Source: Cupriavidus gilardii (GTDB lineage Bacteria; Pseudomonadota; Gammaproteobacteria; Burkholderiales; Burkholderiaceae). Taken from it: DNA of 64,000 nucleotides. This document shows, piece after piece, positions 29,577 through 42,279 of the stretch. The DNA lies in the NCBI RefSeq assembly GCF_013314895.1, contig NZ_JABTYE010000001.1, positions 248,001 through 312,000 of the forward strand, given 5' to 3'. Each line of letters starts with the position of its first letter. Within the stretch, counting starts at the first letter, position 1. The notes under the pieces were generated by a model. That model saw nothing but the letters and a program-made list of their open reading frames with translations, was not told the DNA's origin and made no database searches. The translations under genes were made by a program, and so were the position numbers.

Positions 29577-30617
29577 TCAGCGCGCAATCATCAGGGCCAG
29601 TTGCAGCAGGCCGTCCCACGGCTCGGCCGGCATGCCGTCGACGCGCAGGCCCTTGGTCTGCCGGTCCAGCTTCGCGGCCATCGCCAGCGCGGCTTCGAGC
29701 CGTTCGATCGACAGCCGCTGCGCGGCCTGCGGCACCAGCTTCTCGCGCGGTCCCCAGATACGCAGCTCACGCGTCAGCACGCCTATCGGCTTGCCGGCGG
29801 CCAGCCCTTGCCGGACCTTGGATAATACGCGAATTTCCTCGGTCAGCGCCCACAGCACCAGCACCGTGGCTTCGCCCTCTCCGCGCAGTCCTTCGAGCAT
29901 CCGCACCAGCCGCGGCACATCGCCGCCGAGCATCGCCTCGGACAGCTTGAAGACGTCGTAGCGGGCCACGTTCAGCACCGCGTCGTGGACCTGGTCGAAC
30001 GTCAGCACGCCGGCCGGGTACAGCAGGCCGAGCTTCTGGATTTCCTGATGGGCGGCCAGCAGATTGCCCTCGACCTTGTCGGCGATGAACTGCAGTGCGC
30101 GGCGGCCCGGCTCACCGGGTTCCACGCGCTGGTTCTGCAGCGCCAGCCGTTCGCCGACCCAGGCCGGCAGCCGGCTGCGATCGACGCTGTCGACCTTGAT
30201 CGAGACGCCGGCGCCATCCAGCGCCTGAAACCACGCCGACTTCGACGCGGCAAAGTCCAGCCGCGGCAGCGTGATCAGCATCACCACATCGGGCGACGGC
30301 TGCGCGGCGACCGCGCGCAGCACCTCGCCGCCTTCCTTGCCGGGCTTGCCGGACGGAATGCGCAGCTCGACGATCTTGCGGTCGCCGAACAGCGACATCG
30401 ACTGCTGCGCCTCCAGCAACTGGCTCCATTGGAAGCCGCGCTCGGACACCAGCACGTCGCGCTCGCTGTAGCCCGCCTCGCGCGCCGCCTGGCGCAAGCG
30501 GTCGACGGCCTCGAGCACCAGCAGATGCTCGTCGCCGTGCACCACATACAGCGGCGCCAGCCCGCGCGATTGGGCCTGGCGCAGGTGACCGTCGAGGGCG
30601 TCGAGCTTGAGCTGCAT
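29577..30617 (-). CDS. holA: DNA polymerase III subunit delta
   Basis: HolA is the delta wrench of the clamp loader that opens the beta sliding clamp. The 346-residue protein has the typical N-terminus MQLKLDALDGHL, LYVVHGDEHLLVLEAVDRLR near 23-42 and the beta-interaction region around QQSMSLFGDRKIVELR near 70-86. The helical collar domain follows with YPAGVLTFDQVHDAVLNVARYDVFKLSEA near 205-233. The order leuS-lptE-holA matches the classical leuS-lptE-holA-nadD cluster of proteobacteria, although nadD is not next here. Confidence 0.94.
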   Translation of the reverse strand: MQLKLDALDGHLRQAQSRGLAPLYVVHGDEHLLVLEAVDRLRQAAREAGYSERDVLVSERGFQWSQLLEAQQSMSLFGDRKIVELRIPSGKPGKEGGEVLRAVAAQPSPDVVMLITLPRLDFAASKSAWFQALDGAGVSIKVDSVDRSRLPAWVGERLALQNQRVEPGEPGRRALQFIADKVEGNLLAAHQEIQKLGLLYPAGVLTFDQVHDAVLNVARYDVFKLSEAMLGGDVPRLVRMLEGLRGEGEATVLVLWALTEEIRVLSKVRQGLAAGKPIGVLTRELRIWGPREKLVPQAAQRLSIERLEAALAMAAKLDRQTKGLRVDGMPAEPWDGLLQLALMIAR

Positions 30618-30677
30618 CCGTAGCCGGTGGGGGGAGCCTGTCGGGGTCGGGGCCTGTGCCGGTAGCAGATGCCGCCT

Positions 30678-31184
30678 TCAGGCCGGCTTCGCGGCGGCCA
30701 GCCGGCGCATCAGCTGCTGCACGATGTCGCGCTGCATGTCGCGATACAGCTGTTCTTCTTCGTAGCCCTTGGCCAGCGCGTTAGCCTCGTTGTAGGTCAG
30801 GTCGCGGAACAGCACCATCTGCGACGGCGCGATCATCTCGCGGCCGGCCGCATCGCGCAGCCGGAACGTGAAGCGCTGCGTCAGCCGGTATTCGCGCACC
30901 ACGCCCGCCGTCGTGATCGACAGCACGGTCCTGGTGCGGCTGTCCTCGAGCACGTCTAGCAGCGCATCGGCCTGCTTCGGATCGGTAACGACGATGGTGT
31001 CGGAACCGCCCTGGATGGCGCGCGTCAGTTCGGCGCCCATCAGCGAATTCTTCGGGATGCCGACATACAGCCGCTTGAAGGCGAAATCCGAGCTGCCGCG
31101 CAGATGGAAGCCGCAGCCGGCCAGCGCACCGGCGGCCAGCAGCGCGGCCAGCACGGCGCGGCGATTCGGGTTCGGTCTAGTCAT
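30678..31184 (-). CDS. lptE: LPS-assembly lipoprotein LptE
   Basis: LptE plugs the LptD outer-membrane barrel that delivers lipopolysaccharide to the cell surface. The 168-residue precursor has a signal with lipobox LAGC (Cys near residue 24), followed by the family start GFHLRGSSDFAFKRLYVG. The central region has YRLTQRFTFRLRDAAG and the C-terminal helix YRDMQRDIVQQLMRRL. It lies between leuS and holA with short spacers, as in many proteobacteria. Confidence 0.95.
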   Translation of the reverse strand: MTRPNPNRRAVLAALLAAGALAGCGFHLRGSSDFAFKRLYVGIPKNSLMGAELTRAIQGGSDTIVVTDPKQADALLDVLEDSRTRTVLSITTAGVVREYRLTQRFTFRLRDAAGREMIAPSQMVLFRDLTYNEANALAKGYEEEQLYRDMQRDIVQQLMRRLAAAKPA

Positions 31185-31248
31185 GGCGCGATTCCTTTGA
31201 TTGGGACGTTGGCGCGGCGGCGGGATGCCATTGCAGCGGCGGCCCGCC

Positions 31249-33969
<2,721 letters not shown>

Positions 33970-33993
33970 TTATAACCGGCGCGGTGGCGGCGG

Positions 33994-34040
33994 GACGGCC
34001 CGAACAGGGCCGTCTTCCCTGCTGCTGGCCGGGAAGACGG
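33994..34040 (-). promoter_or_regulatory. Overlapping alternative hairpins between dapB and leuS
   Basis: Two stems share sequence. 33994-34001 pairs with 34007-34014 (8 bp, loop 5), while 34010-34019 pairs with 34031-34040 (10 bp, loop 11). They cannot both form fully. On the minus transcript they lie between the dapB stop and the leuS start. They may be a dapB terminator/antiterminator or simply a 3' stabiliser. No U-run is present. Confidence 0.45.
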
Positions 34041-34049
34041 CGCGGCGCC

Positions 34050-34847
34050 TTACTTCAGGCCCAGCACGTCCTGCATGTCGAACAGCCCGTTCGGCTTGTC
34101 GGCCAGGAAACGGGCCGCGCGAACTGCGCCATCGGCATACGACTGGCGGCTCGACGCCTTGTGCGTGATCTCGATGCGCTCGCCGATGCCGGCGAACATC
34201 ACGGTGTGATCGCCGACGATATCGCCGCCGCGCACCGTGGCAAAGCCGATCGAATTCGGATCGCGCTCGCCGGTATGGCCCTCGCGCGCGAACACGCCGC
34301 AGGTCTTCAGGTCGCGGCCGAGCGCCTCGGCGATGACCTCGCCCATCTTCAGCGCGGTGCCCGAGGGCGCATCGACCTTGTAGCGGTGGTGTGCTTCGAT
34401 GATCTCGATGTCGTAGCCGGAGGACAGCATCCTGGCCGCGACCTCGAGCAACTTGAAGGTCGCGTTGACGCCGACGCTCATGTTGGCGGCGAACACCACG
34501 CCGATCGACTGCGCGGCCTCGACCAGCGCGGCCTTGCCGGCGTCGTCGAAACCGGTGGTGCCGACCACCATCTTGACGCCGAGCCGGCGCGCCACCTGCA
34601 GATGGGCAAGCGTGCCTTGGGGACGGGTGAAGTCGATCAGGCAATCGGCGCCGGACAGCGCCGCCTCGATGTCCGAGGTGATCGCGACACCGGTTTCCCG
34701 CCCGAGCAACAGGCCCGCGTCCTGGCCCAGCGCGGCCGCGCCGGGCACATCGAGCGCGCCGGCCAGCGTCACGCCGTCGGCGTCCAGCACATATTCGATC
34801 AACATGCGGCCCATGCGGCCGGACGCCCCGGCAATAGCGAGTTTCAT
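34050..34847 (-). CDS. dapB: 4-hydroxy-tetrahydrodipicolinate reductase
   Basis: DapB catalyses the second step of the diaminopimelate/lysine pathway. The 265-residue enzyme has the nucleotide loop GASGRMGR at 7-14 and GTTGFDDAG near 97-105. The catalytic block [16 protein letters not shown] at about 151-166 includes His153/His154 and Lys157. I chose the ATG at 34847 ([10 protein letters not shown]); the longer in-frame N-terminus is not conserved. It lies between bamE and leuS on the same strand. Confidence 0.97.
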   Translation of the reverse strand: MKLAIAGASGRMGRMLIEYVLDADGVTLAGALDVPGAAALGQDAGLLLGRETGVAITSDIEAALSGADCLIDFTRPQGTLAHLQVARRLGVKMVVGTTGFDDAGKAALVEAAQSIGVVFAANMSVGVNATFKLLEVAARMLSSGYDIEIIEAHHRYKVDAPSGTALKMGEVIAEALGRDLKTCGVFAREGHTGERDPNSIGFATVRGGDIVGDHTVMFAGIGERIEITHKASSRQSYADGAVRAARFLADKPNGLFDMQDVLGLK

Positions 34848-35014
34848 GGCGAGTCGGTTCCCCGGAAAGAGATCAGGCGAATAACAGAACAGGAAGACAG
34901 CAACGATGGCGGGCGCTGCGTGGCCGGCCACGCCGTGACGTGGTCCGATGGCAGCCGCCGCGCGCGCCGGCGCAATGGCGTTGGCAAGGGGCGGTGGCCC
35001 CCCGCGCCGGCGAT

Positions 35015-35641
35015 TTACTTGACGGTGTCGGTCGGGCTGGCGCTGGCGGCGCGCTCGCTGGCGGGCTCGGCTGCGGGCTGCGAAGGCGCCGTACCGGCAG
35101 GCGCTGCGGCGGCCTCGGGCGCAGAGGCGGGCGGCGCGGCATCGGCAGGGGCCGGAGGCTGCTGGGCCTGCTGAGCCTGCTGTTGGCCCTGCGGCGCAGC
35201 GGACTTGGCCTGCGGCGTGCGCTTCATGCCGTCGATCTCGGCGATCAGCTCGTATTCCGACGGCAATTCGTCGCCACCGAAGCGCACCAGACGGTCATTG
35301 TCGAAGAACACCGTGAAGCGGCGCTGCTGCACGACTTGCGTGTTGCCGCGCTTGAACGAGAACACATAGTCCCAGCGATTGGCGTGGAATACGTCGGTCA
35401 GCAGCGGCGTGCCGAGCAGGAATTGCACCTGGTCGCGGGTCATGCCTTCGCGCAATTGCGCCGCGGCTTCGCGCGACACGAAGTTGCCCTGCACGATATT
35501 GATCCGGTACGGCGTGATCGCGTTGGCGATCTTGCGGGAAGTGCTGTCGTAGGTCGAGCAGGCGGCGGAGGCCAGCGTGATGGCTGCCAGAAGCGTGGTC
35601 AGCAGCGCCGGGCGCAGGGCGGATGTTCGAATGGAATCCAT
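35015..35641 (-). CDS. bamE: Outer membrane assembly lipoprotein BamE
   Basis: BamE is a small lipoprotein of the BAM complex that inserts outer-membrane barrels. The 208-residue precursor has a signal peptide ending at a lipobox-like ASAACS. The SmpA/OmlA domain follows: [37 protein letters not shown] at about 44-80 and [10 protein letters not shown] near 90. The last 60 residues form a Pro/Ala/Gln-rich tail not found in E. coli BamE but common in Burkholderiaceae. It is divergent from fur across about 195 bp, a conserved bamE-fur arrangement. Confidence 0.95.
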   Translation of the reverse strand: MDSIRTSALRPALLTTLLAAITLASAACSTYDSTSRKIANAITPYRINIVQGNFVSREAAAQLREGMTRDQVQFLLGTPLLTDVFHANRWDYVFSFKRGNTQVVQQRRFTVFFDNDRLVRFGGDELPSEYELIAEIDGMKRTPQAKSAAPQGQQQAQQAQQPPAPADAAPPASAPEAAAAPAGTAPSQPAAEPASERAASASPTDTVK

Positions 35642-35836
35642 GTAACTCGCAGTTCTCGCTACCGAATGAAGGGAAAGTACCGGTCGGCGCGCATGGCGGC
35701 GCGTCCGGGTGGACACGCGTGCGTCGCCGCGTGAAGGGCTCAGCGCATTGCCGGCACCGGCGGTGCCGGGCGACTTTTGCCGGCAAAACCCTTATGATTC
35801 AACAATCCAGACATTGTACTCTAGGGAGTCACGCCC

Positions 35837-36268
35837 ATGCCGAGTCCGGCGGAACTCAAAAATATCGGCCTGAAAGCGACCGTGCCGCGGCTGAAGATCC
35901 TCGAAATCTTCCAGACCAGCGAGCAGCGCCATCTGAGCGCGGAAGACGTCTATCGCATCCTGCTCAACGAGCATATGGATATCGGGCTGGCCACCGTGTA
36001 TCGGGTGCTGACCCAGTTCGAACAAGCCGGCCTGCTGTCGCGCAACAACTTCGAATCGGGCAAGGCCATCTTCGAACTCAACGAAGGCAAGCACCACGAT
36101 CACCTGGTCTGCCTCGATTGCGGCCGCGTCGAGGAATTCTTCGATGCCGAGATCGAACAGCGGCAGCAGAGCATCGCACGCGAGCGCGGCTTCGCGCTGC
36201 AGGAACATGCGCTGTCGCTGTATGGCAATTGCACCAAGACGGCTTGCCCGCATCGGCCCAAGCGCTGA
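35837..36268 (+). CDS. fur: Ferric uptake regulator Fur
   Basis: Fur is an Fe(II)-dependent repressor of iron acquisition genes. The 143-residue protein has a winged-helix DNA-binding domain (about 1-83) with [16 protein letters not shown] and [11 protein letters not shown]. The metal-binding dimerisation domain has the [11 protein letters not shown] signature near 87-97. Its promoter region is shared with divergent bamE. The 3' end overlaps, on the opposite strand, the C-terminal 63 codons of the phcA frame, an unusual convergent overlap of 191 bp. Confidence 0.97.
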   Translation: MPSPAELKNIGLKATVPRLKILEIFQTSEQRHLSAEDVYRILLNEHMDIGLATVYRVLTQFEQAGLLSRNNFESGKAIFELNEGKHHDHLVCLDCGRVEEFFDAEIEQRQQSIARERGFALQEHALSLYGNCTKTACPHRPKR

Positions 36269-37250
36269 TGCGAAACACCGCGTGCGGCGACGCACGCGGC
36301 GGCAGCCCCGGCGCCGGCACGCCGACGAATTCGGCGACAACCTGACGGAACAGCCCGCGCGCCCACACCAGCATCGGGTGGGTGTTGCGGCTGCGGTGCC
36401 AGAACATGTTCAGACCGAGCGTGGTCTGGATTTCCGCGGGCAGCGGGAATGCGTTCAGGCCGTAGCTTTCGCAGGCGACATCCTTGGTCAGCGCGTTGAC
36501 GGTGAAGATCATGTCGGTCTGCGCGGCCAGCTCGGCCTGGGCCCGCCACGAATGCACGGTCAGGGCCGCGTTGCGCTTCAGGCCGCGCTGCTGCAGCGCG
36601 TAGTCGAGCGGAATCAGAGAAGGGGCGGGCCGGCCGGTGCCGCCGGCCGAGGCCATGAAGATATGGCCGCATTCGAGATAGTGGTCGAGCGTGCAGGCAG
36701 TCTGCAGCAGCGGATGACCCTGCCGGGCGCAGACCCACAGGTTCAGCGAGGTCACCGTTTCCTCGACGATCTCCGGGTGGCCGGTCGGCAGCGCGCAGAA
36801 CGCGAGGTCCAGCTCGTTGGCGCGCATCGAGGCCACATCGGCCTCCCACGAATGCGATTCGACCAGCCGGATATGCAGTTCGGGGGCAAGCTGCGTCAGG
36901 CGCAGCACGAAGCGGTTGAAGACCGTATCGCCGAGTTCGGCGGCAAAGCCGATATGCAGCGTGCCGGAGGCGACCGCCGGATCGAAATTGTCGACGTCGC
37001 CCTCGTTGATCGAGGACCACAGGTCGAGCATCTCGCGAATCTTCGGACCCAGTTCGAGCGCACGCGGCGTCGGCGTCAGGCCATGCGGGACGCGGATGAA
37101 CAGCGGATCGTCGAAGATCTCGCGCAAGCGGCCCAGCGAGTGGGACACCGCCGGCGCGGTCATATGCATCTTCTCCGCGACATAGGTCGCGTTCCGCTTG
37201 CTGAGCAGCTCGGTGAAAATTACGAGCAGCTTGGTGTCAACGTTCACCAT
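36078..37250 (-). CDS. phcA: LysR-type virulence/quorum-sensing regulator PhcA
   Basis: PhcA is the output regulator of the Phc system, controlling exopolysaccharide, motility and virulence or dispersal genes in Ralstonia. The start at 37250 gives [16 protein letters not shown], and the HTH region runs [19 protein letters not shown], a near-perfect PhcA N-terminus as I recall it. The effector domain contains [19 protein letters not shown] and [16 protein letters not shown]. At 390 residues it is about 40 longer than the roughly 350-residue Ralstonia protein. The extra, Arg-rich tail after [10 protein letters not shown] is read antisense through fur and looks non-conserved. Confidence 0.93.
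   Translation of the reverse strand: MVNVDTKLLVIFTELLSKRNATYVAEKMHMTAPAVSHSLGRLREIFDDPLFIRVPHGLTPTPRALELGPKIREMLDLWSSINEGDVDNFDPAVASGTLHIGFAAELGDTVFNRFVLRLTQLAPELHIRLVESHSWEADVASMRANELDLAFCALPTGHPEIVEETVTSLNLWVCARQGHPLLQTACTLDHYLECGHIFMASAGGTGRPAPSLIPLDYALQQRGLKRNAALTVHSWRAQAELAAQTDMIFTVNALTKDVACESYGLNAFPLPAEIQTTLGLNMFWHRSRNTHPMLVWARGLFRQVVAEFVGVPAPGLPPRASPHAVFRISAWADAGKPSWCNCHTATAHVPAARSRARVRCSAAAVRSRHRRIPRRGRNRGRPGDRGACLR
36278..36299. terminator. Hairpin at the fur 3' end, inside the phcA frame
   Basis: A perfect 9-bp stem (36278-36286 with 36291-36299) and a 4-base loop begin 10 bp after the fur stop. No U-run follows. It lies within codons of the extended phcA tail and may end or stabilise either convergent transcript. 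Confidence 0.45.
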
Positions 37251-37550
37251 GATCACGCCCAGTTCAGGTTTGAAACGCGTGGCCAAGCGAGCGCACGCCC
37301 GGACACTGAGGCAAGTGTAAGATCAAATCGCCACTTCGGGGAAGCGAAAGCGTCATTTTTACTTGCCGGGGAACCCCTCTGTAGCAGGGTCCCTGTGCCG
37401 CATTTACCATATTTTACAGTCCGAGCGTGCGGTAACGCACAGGGAGGCCGCAGACCAAGCCGCGTCCGGACCATGAAAAACGGCGCCCGAAGGCGCCGCT
37501 TCCGAGTCGCCGCCAAGGCGGTGACATCTACCCTTTACTTCCGGGCCGAT
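37251..37550. other. phcA upstream region
   Basis: These 300 bp between phcA and gapA are visibly richer in A+T than the coding surroundings, particularly around 37310-37440. They must hold the phcA promoter. Minus-strand hexamers resembling -10 boxes (TAAAAT, TACACT) occur but without convincing -35 partners. The gapA terminator occupies 37476-37498. Confidence 0.5.
37476..37498 (-). terminator. Intrinsic terminator of gapA
   Basis: A perfect 7-bp GC stem (37481-37487 with 37492-37498) has, on the minus strand, a TTCG tetraloop closed by C-G. Five T residues follow (37476-37480). It lies 52 bp after the gapA stop. Confidence 0.9.
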
Positions 37551-38561
37551 TTACTTGGCGTTCATCAGCGCCACGGTGGTATCGAGCATCCGGTTGGAGA
37601 AGCCCCACTCGTTGTCGTACCAGCTCGACACCTTGACCAGGTTGCCGGACACCTTGGTCAGCGTCGCGTCGAAGGTCGACGAGGCCGGGTTGTGGTTGAA
37701 GTCGACCGACACCAGCGGTGCGGTGTTGTAGTCGAGGATGCCCTTGAGCTCGCCTTCGGACGCGGCCTTCAGGATCGCGTTGACTTCATCGACGGTGGTC
37801 TCGCGCGCGGCGACGAACGACAGGTCGACCAGCGACACGTTGATGGTCGGCACGCGGATCGCGAAGCCGTCCAGCTTGCCGTTCAGTTCCGGCATCACCA
37901 GGCCGACCGCGGCGGCGGCGCCGGTCTTGGTCGGGATCATCGACTGGGTCGCCGAACGGGCGCGGCGCAGATCCTCGTGGTAGACGTCGGTCAGCACCTG
38001 ATCGTTGGTGTAGGCGTGCACCGTGGTCATCAGGCCGGTCACCACGCCCAGCTTCTCGTGCAGCGGCTTGACCAGCGGGGCCAGGCAGTTGGTGGTGCAC
38101 GAGGCGTTCGAGATCACCGTGTCCGAGGCCTTCAGCACGTTGTGGTTGACGCCGTAGACGATGGTCGCGTCGACGTCCTTGCCGCCCGGCGCGGAGATGA
38201 TGACCTTCTTGGCGCCGCCGGCCAGGTGAGCCGAGGCCTTTTCCTTCGAGGTGAAGAAGCCGGTGCACTCCATCACCACGTCGACGCCCAGCTCGCCCCA
38301 CGGCAGTTCGGCCGGGTTGCGGTTGGCCAGCACGCGAATCTTGTCGCCGTTGACGACCATGTAGTCGCCCTCGACCGACACGGTGCCCGGGAACTTGCCA
38401 TGGGCGGTGTCGTACTGCGTCAGGTGGGCGTTGGTCCTGGCATCGCCGAGGTCGTTGATCGCGACGATCTCGATGTCATGCTTCTTGCCGCCTTCGTAGT
38501 GGGCGCGCAGCACGTTGCGGCCGATACGGCCATAGCCGTTGATGGCAACCTTGATAGTCAT
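37551..38561 (-). CDS. gapA: Glyceraldehyde-3-phosphate dehydrogenase (type I)
   Basis: This is a glycolytic/gluconeogenic NAD-dependent GAPDH of 336 residues. The start [20 protein letters not shown] gives the NAD-binding loop. The catalytic Cys155 is in [12 protein letters not shown]. The phosphate-binding [13 protein letters not shown] and the C-terminal [12 protein letters not shown] are diagnostic. It lies 87 bp downstream of tkt on the same strand, a common pentose-phosphate/glycolysis pairing in this family, and has its own terminator. Confidence 0.98.
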   Translation of the reverse strand: MTIKVAINGYGRIGRNVLRAHYEGGKKHDIEIVAINDLGDARTNAHLTQYDTAHGKFPGTVSVEGDYMVVNGDKIRVLANRNPAELPWGELGVDVVMECTGFFTSKEKASAHLAGGAKKVIISAPGGKDVDATIVYGVNHNVLKASDTVISNASCTTNCLAPLVKPLHEKLGVVTGLMTTVHAYTNDQVLTDVYHEDLRRARSATQSMIPTKTGAAAAVGLVMPELNGKLDGFAIRVPTINVSLVDLSFVAARETTVDEVNAILKAASEGELKGILDYNTAPLVSVDFNHNPASSTFDATLTKVSGNLVKVSSWYDNEWGFSNRMLDTTVALMNAK

Positions 38562-38648
38562 GGTACGTCTCCTGAACGGGAAGTAGAAAAAGCTGCGGGC
38601 GCCCGGGCCGGCGACGGCAGCGCCGCCGCGCCCGCACGTCCCTCGAAG

Positions 38649-40679
38649 TCAGATCACGCTCTTGACGGTATTCGCCACGTTCTCGACGGTGAAACCGAAG
38701 TGCTTGAACAATACGCCAGCCGGCGCCGATTCGCCGAAGGTGTCGATGCCGACCACCGCCTGCACCTGGTACTTCCACCAGAAGTCGGTGACGCCGGCCT
38801 CGACCGCCACGCGGGGCACGCCCGCCGGCAGGACTGTCGACTTGTATGCCGCATCCTGCTTGTCGAACACAGTCGTCGAGGGCACAGACACGACACGCAC
38901 ACGAATGCCTTCGGCCGCCAGCTGGTCCGCCGCGCCGACCGCCAGGCCGACTTCGGAGCCGGTGGCGACGATCACCGCATGCGGCAGGCCGGTACGCGGA
39001 TCGACATTGTCGCGCAGCACATAGCCGCCGCGCGCGATGTTGGCGCGGGTGGCGTCGTCGCGCTTCTGGAACGGCAGGTTCTGGCGGCTGAAGATCAGGC
39101 AGCTCGGGCCGTTCTCGCGGCGGATCGCCTCGGCCCAGGCCACCGCGGTCTCGGTGGTATCGGCCGTGCGCCAGACATCCATGTTCGGGATCAGACGCAG
39201 GCTGGCGACGTGCTCGATCGACTGATGGGTCGGACCGTCCTCGCCCAGGCCGATCGAGTCGTGCGTGAACACGAACAGCGTGCGGATCTTCATCAGCGCC
39301 GCCATGCGCAGCGCATTGCGGCTGTAGTCGGAGAACGTCAGGAAGGTGCCGCCGTAGGGGATGTAGCCGCCATGCAGCGTGATGCCGTTCATGATCGCGC
39401 TCATGCCGAACTCGCGCACACCATAGTTGATATGGTTGCCCCAGGCATCGACGCGCACCGCCTTGCTGCCCGACCAGTTGGTCAGGTTCGAGCCGGTCAG
39501 GTCGGCCGAGCCGCCGAGCAGTTCCGGCAACACCGGCGCCAGCGCCTCGATCGCGTTCTGGCTGGCCTTGCGGGTGGCGATGGTCTCGGCCTTTTCCTCG
39601 CACTTGGCCAGGTACGCTTGCACCGCGGCGTCGAACGCGCCGGGCAGTTCGCCGCGCATGCGGCGCTCGAACTCGCCGGCTTCGTACGGATAACGCTCCG
39701 AATAGCCCTCGAACAGCGCGGCCCAGGCCTTCTCCAGCGCGGCGCCATTGGCCTTGGCGTCCCACGCCGTGTAGACCTCCTCCGGCAACTCGAACGGCGC
39801 GTGGCTCCAGCCCAGCGCCTCGCGCGTGGCCAGGATCTCGGCGCCGCCCAGCGGGGCGCCGTGCACGTCGTGGCCGCCCTGCTTGTTCGGCGAGCCCTTG
39901 CCGATCACGGTGCGGCAGCAGATCAGCGTCGGTTTGTCGCTGGCCTTGGCCTGCGCGATGGCCGCGTCGATGGCGTTGACGTCATGGCCGTCGACCGCGC
40001 GGATCACGTTCCAGCCGTAGGCCTCGAAGCGCTTCGGGGTGTCGTCGGCGAACCAGTGCTCGACGTCGCCGTCGATCGAGATGCCGTTGTCGTCCCACAG
40101 CGCGATCAGCTTGTTCAGCTGCAGCGTGCCGGCCAACGAACAGGCCTCGTGGCTGATGCCTTCCATCAGGCAGCCGTCGCCGAGGAAGACATAGGTGTAG
40201 TGGTTGACGATGTCGAAGCCGGGACGGTTGAACTCCTCGCCCAGCAGCCGCTCCGCCAGCGCCATGCCGACCGCATTGGTGATGCCCTGGCCCAGCGGGC
40301 CGGTGGTGGTCTCGACGCCCGGCGTGATGCCGTATTCCGGATGCCCCGCGGTCTTGCTGTGCAGCTGGCGGAAGTTCTTCAGTTCCTCGATCGGCAGGTC
40401 GTAGCCGGTCAGATGCAGCAGCGCGTACAGCAGCATCGAGCCGTGGCCGTTGGACAGCACGAAGCGGTCGCGGTCGGCCCACTTCGGATTGACCGGGTTA
40501 TGCTTCAGATGGCGGCTCCACAACGCGACGGCGATATCGGCCATGCCCATCGGCATGCCCGGGTGGCCCGAATTGGCCTGCTGGACGGCGTCCATCGCCA
40601 GGACGCGGATCGCATTGGCCATCAGCGACGCGGGCTGGCTGGCATAAGGGCTGGTGGCTGGGTGTGCGAGGTGAGACAT
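38649..40679 (-). CDS. tkt: Transketolase
   Basis: This thiamine-diphosphate enzyme interconverts pentose- and hexose-phosphates. The 676-residue protein shows [18 protein letters not shown] near 28-45, the ThDP/Mg motif [13 protein letters not shown] near 160 and the second-domain block [16 protein letters not shown] near 480. The ATG at 40679 is preferred over an upstream frame extension. A minus-strand TAAAAT (40711-40716) is a plausible -10 about 32 bp upstream of the start. The start codon overlaps in antisense the earliest possible start of the divergent speE-like gene. Confidence 0.97.
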   Translation of the reverse strand: MSHLAHPATSPYASQPASLMANAIRVLAMDAVQQANSGHPGMPMGMADIAVALWSRHLKHNPVNPKWADRDRFVLSNGHGSMLLYALLHLTGYDLPIEELKNFRQLHSKTAGHPEYGITPGVETTTGPLGQGITNAVGMALAERLLGEEFNRPGFDIVNHYTYVFLGDGCLMEGISHEACSLAGTLQLNKLIALWDDNGISIDGDVEHWFADDTPKRFEAYGWNVIRAVDGHDVNAIDAAIAQAKASDKPTLICCRTVIGKGSPNKQGGHDVHGAPLGGAEILATREALGWSHAPFELPEEVYTAWDAKANGAALEKAWAALFEGYSERYPYEAGEFERRMRGELPGAFDAAVQAYLAKCEEKAETIATRKASQNAIEALAPVLPELLGGSADLTGSNLTNWSGSKAVRVDAWGNHINYGVREFGMSAIMNGITLHGGYIPYGGTFLTFSDYSRNALRMAALMKIRTLFVFTHDSIGLGEDGPTHQSIEHVASLRLIPNMDVWRTADTTETAVAWAEAIRRENGPSCLIFSRQNLPFQKRDDATRANIARGGYVLRDNVDPRTGLPHAVIVATGSEVGLAVGAADQLAAEGIRVRVVSVPSTTVFDKQDAAYKSTVLPAGVPRVAVEAGVTDFWWKYQVQAVVGIDTFGESAPAGVLFKHFGFTVENVANTVKSVI

Positions 40680-41655
40680 GCGGCGGGAAATTGGCGGCGG
40701 GAAAAGCGCGATTTTACCAGAAGGAGGCGACGTTTCCGGTACCGCGGCGCCGCGCTCGGCGGGTTCCGAAGCGGCCCTCGAATGGCGCGAATGGGTGGCG
40801 GGAGGCGTTGGCGCCACACTGGCCGGCGTTACCCTCAAGGCGTCGGTACGATCTGCCCATCAGCACATCGAGATTGGCGAGCATCCGCTGTTCGGCCACG
40901 TGTTCCGGCTCGATGGCCGCATCATGAGCGCGGAAGCCGACGCGTTCATCCAGCATGAAGTGATGATCCATCCGATGGCTGCCGCCCATGGTGCGGCCAC
41001 CAGCGCGCTGGTCATTGGCGGCGGCGACGGCGGCTCCGCGCGCGAGCTGCTGCGGCTGCCTGGCATGCGGGAGGTCGTGGTGGCCGAACTCGATGCCGAC
41101 GTGGTGCGGCTGGCGCGGCGCTGGCTGCCGGGCATTCACCACGGCGCCTTCGACGACCCGCGCGTGACGCTCGACATCGGCGACGGCCTGGCCGTGATGG
41201 AAGGGCTGCGCGATGCCGGCCGTCGCTTCGACCTGCTGGTGTTCGATCTGACCGAGGCCGACGACGGCGGCCCCGCTGCGGAACTGTTCGGCACGCGCGG
41301 CCTGCAGGCGGCGCATGACTGCCTGGCACCGGGCGGTGCCATGTCGCTGCATCTTGGGCCGCCCTTCCACCGCCCCGAGACCGCGCGGCTGCTGTGGCGG
41401 CGGCTGCGCGACCACTTCCGCCTGGTACAGCCGATGACCGTGGCGATTCCGGTCTATGGCGCGCTGTGGGCGATCGCCGTTGCCAGCGACACCCTCGATG
41501 TGCGCGGCGCGGAGCCGGGCACGCTGGCCGCGCGGCTCGCCGAGTGGAAGCTGGACGGCGCGCTGCGCTGCTATCACGCCGGGCTGCACGCGGCGCTGTT
41601 CGCGCTGCCACGCCATCTGCAGCCGCTGTTCGACGGCGGCGCCACATCGGCATGA
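40678..41655 (+). CDS. Spermidine synthase-like polyamine aminopropyltransferase
   Basis: This is a SpeE-family Rossmann protein of up to 325 residues. The N-terminal tetramerisation-like strand is partly recognisable ([28 protein letters not shown]). The decarboxy-SAM binding motif is [15 protein letters not shown] near 113-127, followed by [11 protein letters not shown]. Catalytic-region acidic residues lie in [14 protein letters not shown] near 184-197. The 5' end is uncertain: the ATG at 40678 overlaps the tkt start, and the next in-frame candidate is GTG at 40795. The true start is probably downstream of 40678. Whether it makes spermidine is not known. Confidence 0.82.
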   Translation: MRREIGGGKSAILPEGGDVSGTAAPRSAGSEAALEWREWVAGGVGATLAGVTLKASVRSAHQHIEIGEHPLFGHVFRLDGRIMSAEADAFIQHEVMIHPMAAAHGAATSALVIGGGDGGSARELLRLPGMREVVVAELDADVVRLARRWLPGIHHGAFDDPRVTLDIGDGLAVMEGLRDAGRRFDLLVFDLTEADDGGPAAELFGTRGLQAAHDCLAPGGAMSLHLGPPFHRPETARLLWRRLRDHFRLVQPMTVAIPVYGALWAIAVASDTLDVRGAEPGTLAARLAEWKLDGALRCYHAGLHAALFALPRHLQPLFDGGATSA

Positions 41656-41817
41656 TATGCTCGGCTGACCGCTCCACCGCTGGCTCCACCGGCTTCCGGT
41701 ACGCAGGCGCGGCGTTGGCGAGCAGTGGTTGCCTATGCGATGCCGCCACCGTGGAGCGCGCGCGCAAGTGCGCCCACCCCGGCGCCAATGCCGCACGGAA
41801 TCCGGGAGGACACCATC

Positions 41818-42261
41818 ATGACCAAACCTGCCAACACGCCCTGGCTGATTCCCTACCTGACGGTCAGCGACGCGCGCCGCGCGCTCGACTTCTACAGCCG
41901 TGCCTTCGGCTTCGCGCCCGGCAATGTGGTGGACGAGAATGGCGTGCCGACTCACGCCGAGATGCACTACCACGACGAGCTGGTGGTGATGTTCGCCCCC
42001 GAAGGCGCCTGGGGCAGCACCGCGCGCACGCCGCGCTCGACCGGCATCGAGTGTCCGCAGACCTTCTACCTCTACTGCGACGATGTCGACACGATGCACG
42101 CGCGCGCGGTCGCGGCCGGCGCGATCAGCCTGATGGCGCCGGGCGACCAGTTCTGGGGCGATCGCTATTGCATGGTGGAGGACCTCGACGGCTACCGCTG
42201 GGGCTTCGCCCGGCCGCTGGACCAGGCCGTCTCCGCCGCCACCGGCTCGCAGGCCGCCTGA
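41818..42261 (+). CDS. VOC/glyoxalase-bleomycin resistance superfamily protein
   Basis: This is a 147-residue vicinal-oxygen-chelate protein with two beta-alpha-beta-beta-beta modules. The start MTKPANTPWLIPYLTVSDARRALDFYSRAFGF is the usual first module. The metal-ligand region EMHYHDELVVMF near 52 and the second module QTFYLYCDDVDTMHARAVAAGA follow, then the terminal Glu region VEDLDGYRWGFA. This looks like the PhnB/YdeP-like group. It is preceded by GGGAGG and followed 18 bp later by rsmE. Function is unassigned. Confidence 0.88.
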   Translation: MTKPANTPWLIPYLTVSDARRALDFYSRAFGFAPGNVVDENGVPTHAEMHYHDELVVMFAPEGAWGSTARTPRSTGIECPQTFYLYCDDVDTMHARAVAAGAISLMAPGDQFWGDRYCMVEDLDGYRWGFARPLDQAVSAATGSQAA

Positions 42262-42279
42262 CCGATTTCTCTGGACTCG

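Noticed and set aside
35760..35836. A Fur-box or sigma-70 promoter in front of fur
   Set aside because: TATGAT and TACTCT hexamers occur, but without a good -35 at correct spacing, and no 19-bp Fur-type palindrome could be drawn with confidence.
36144..40958. A 1604-codon open frame on the plus strand
   Set aside because: It runs antisense through phcA, gapA and tkt. Its translation is Arg/His/Gln-rich with no domain, the usual artefact of GC-rich third positions.
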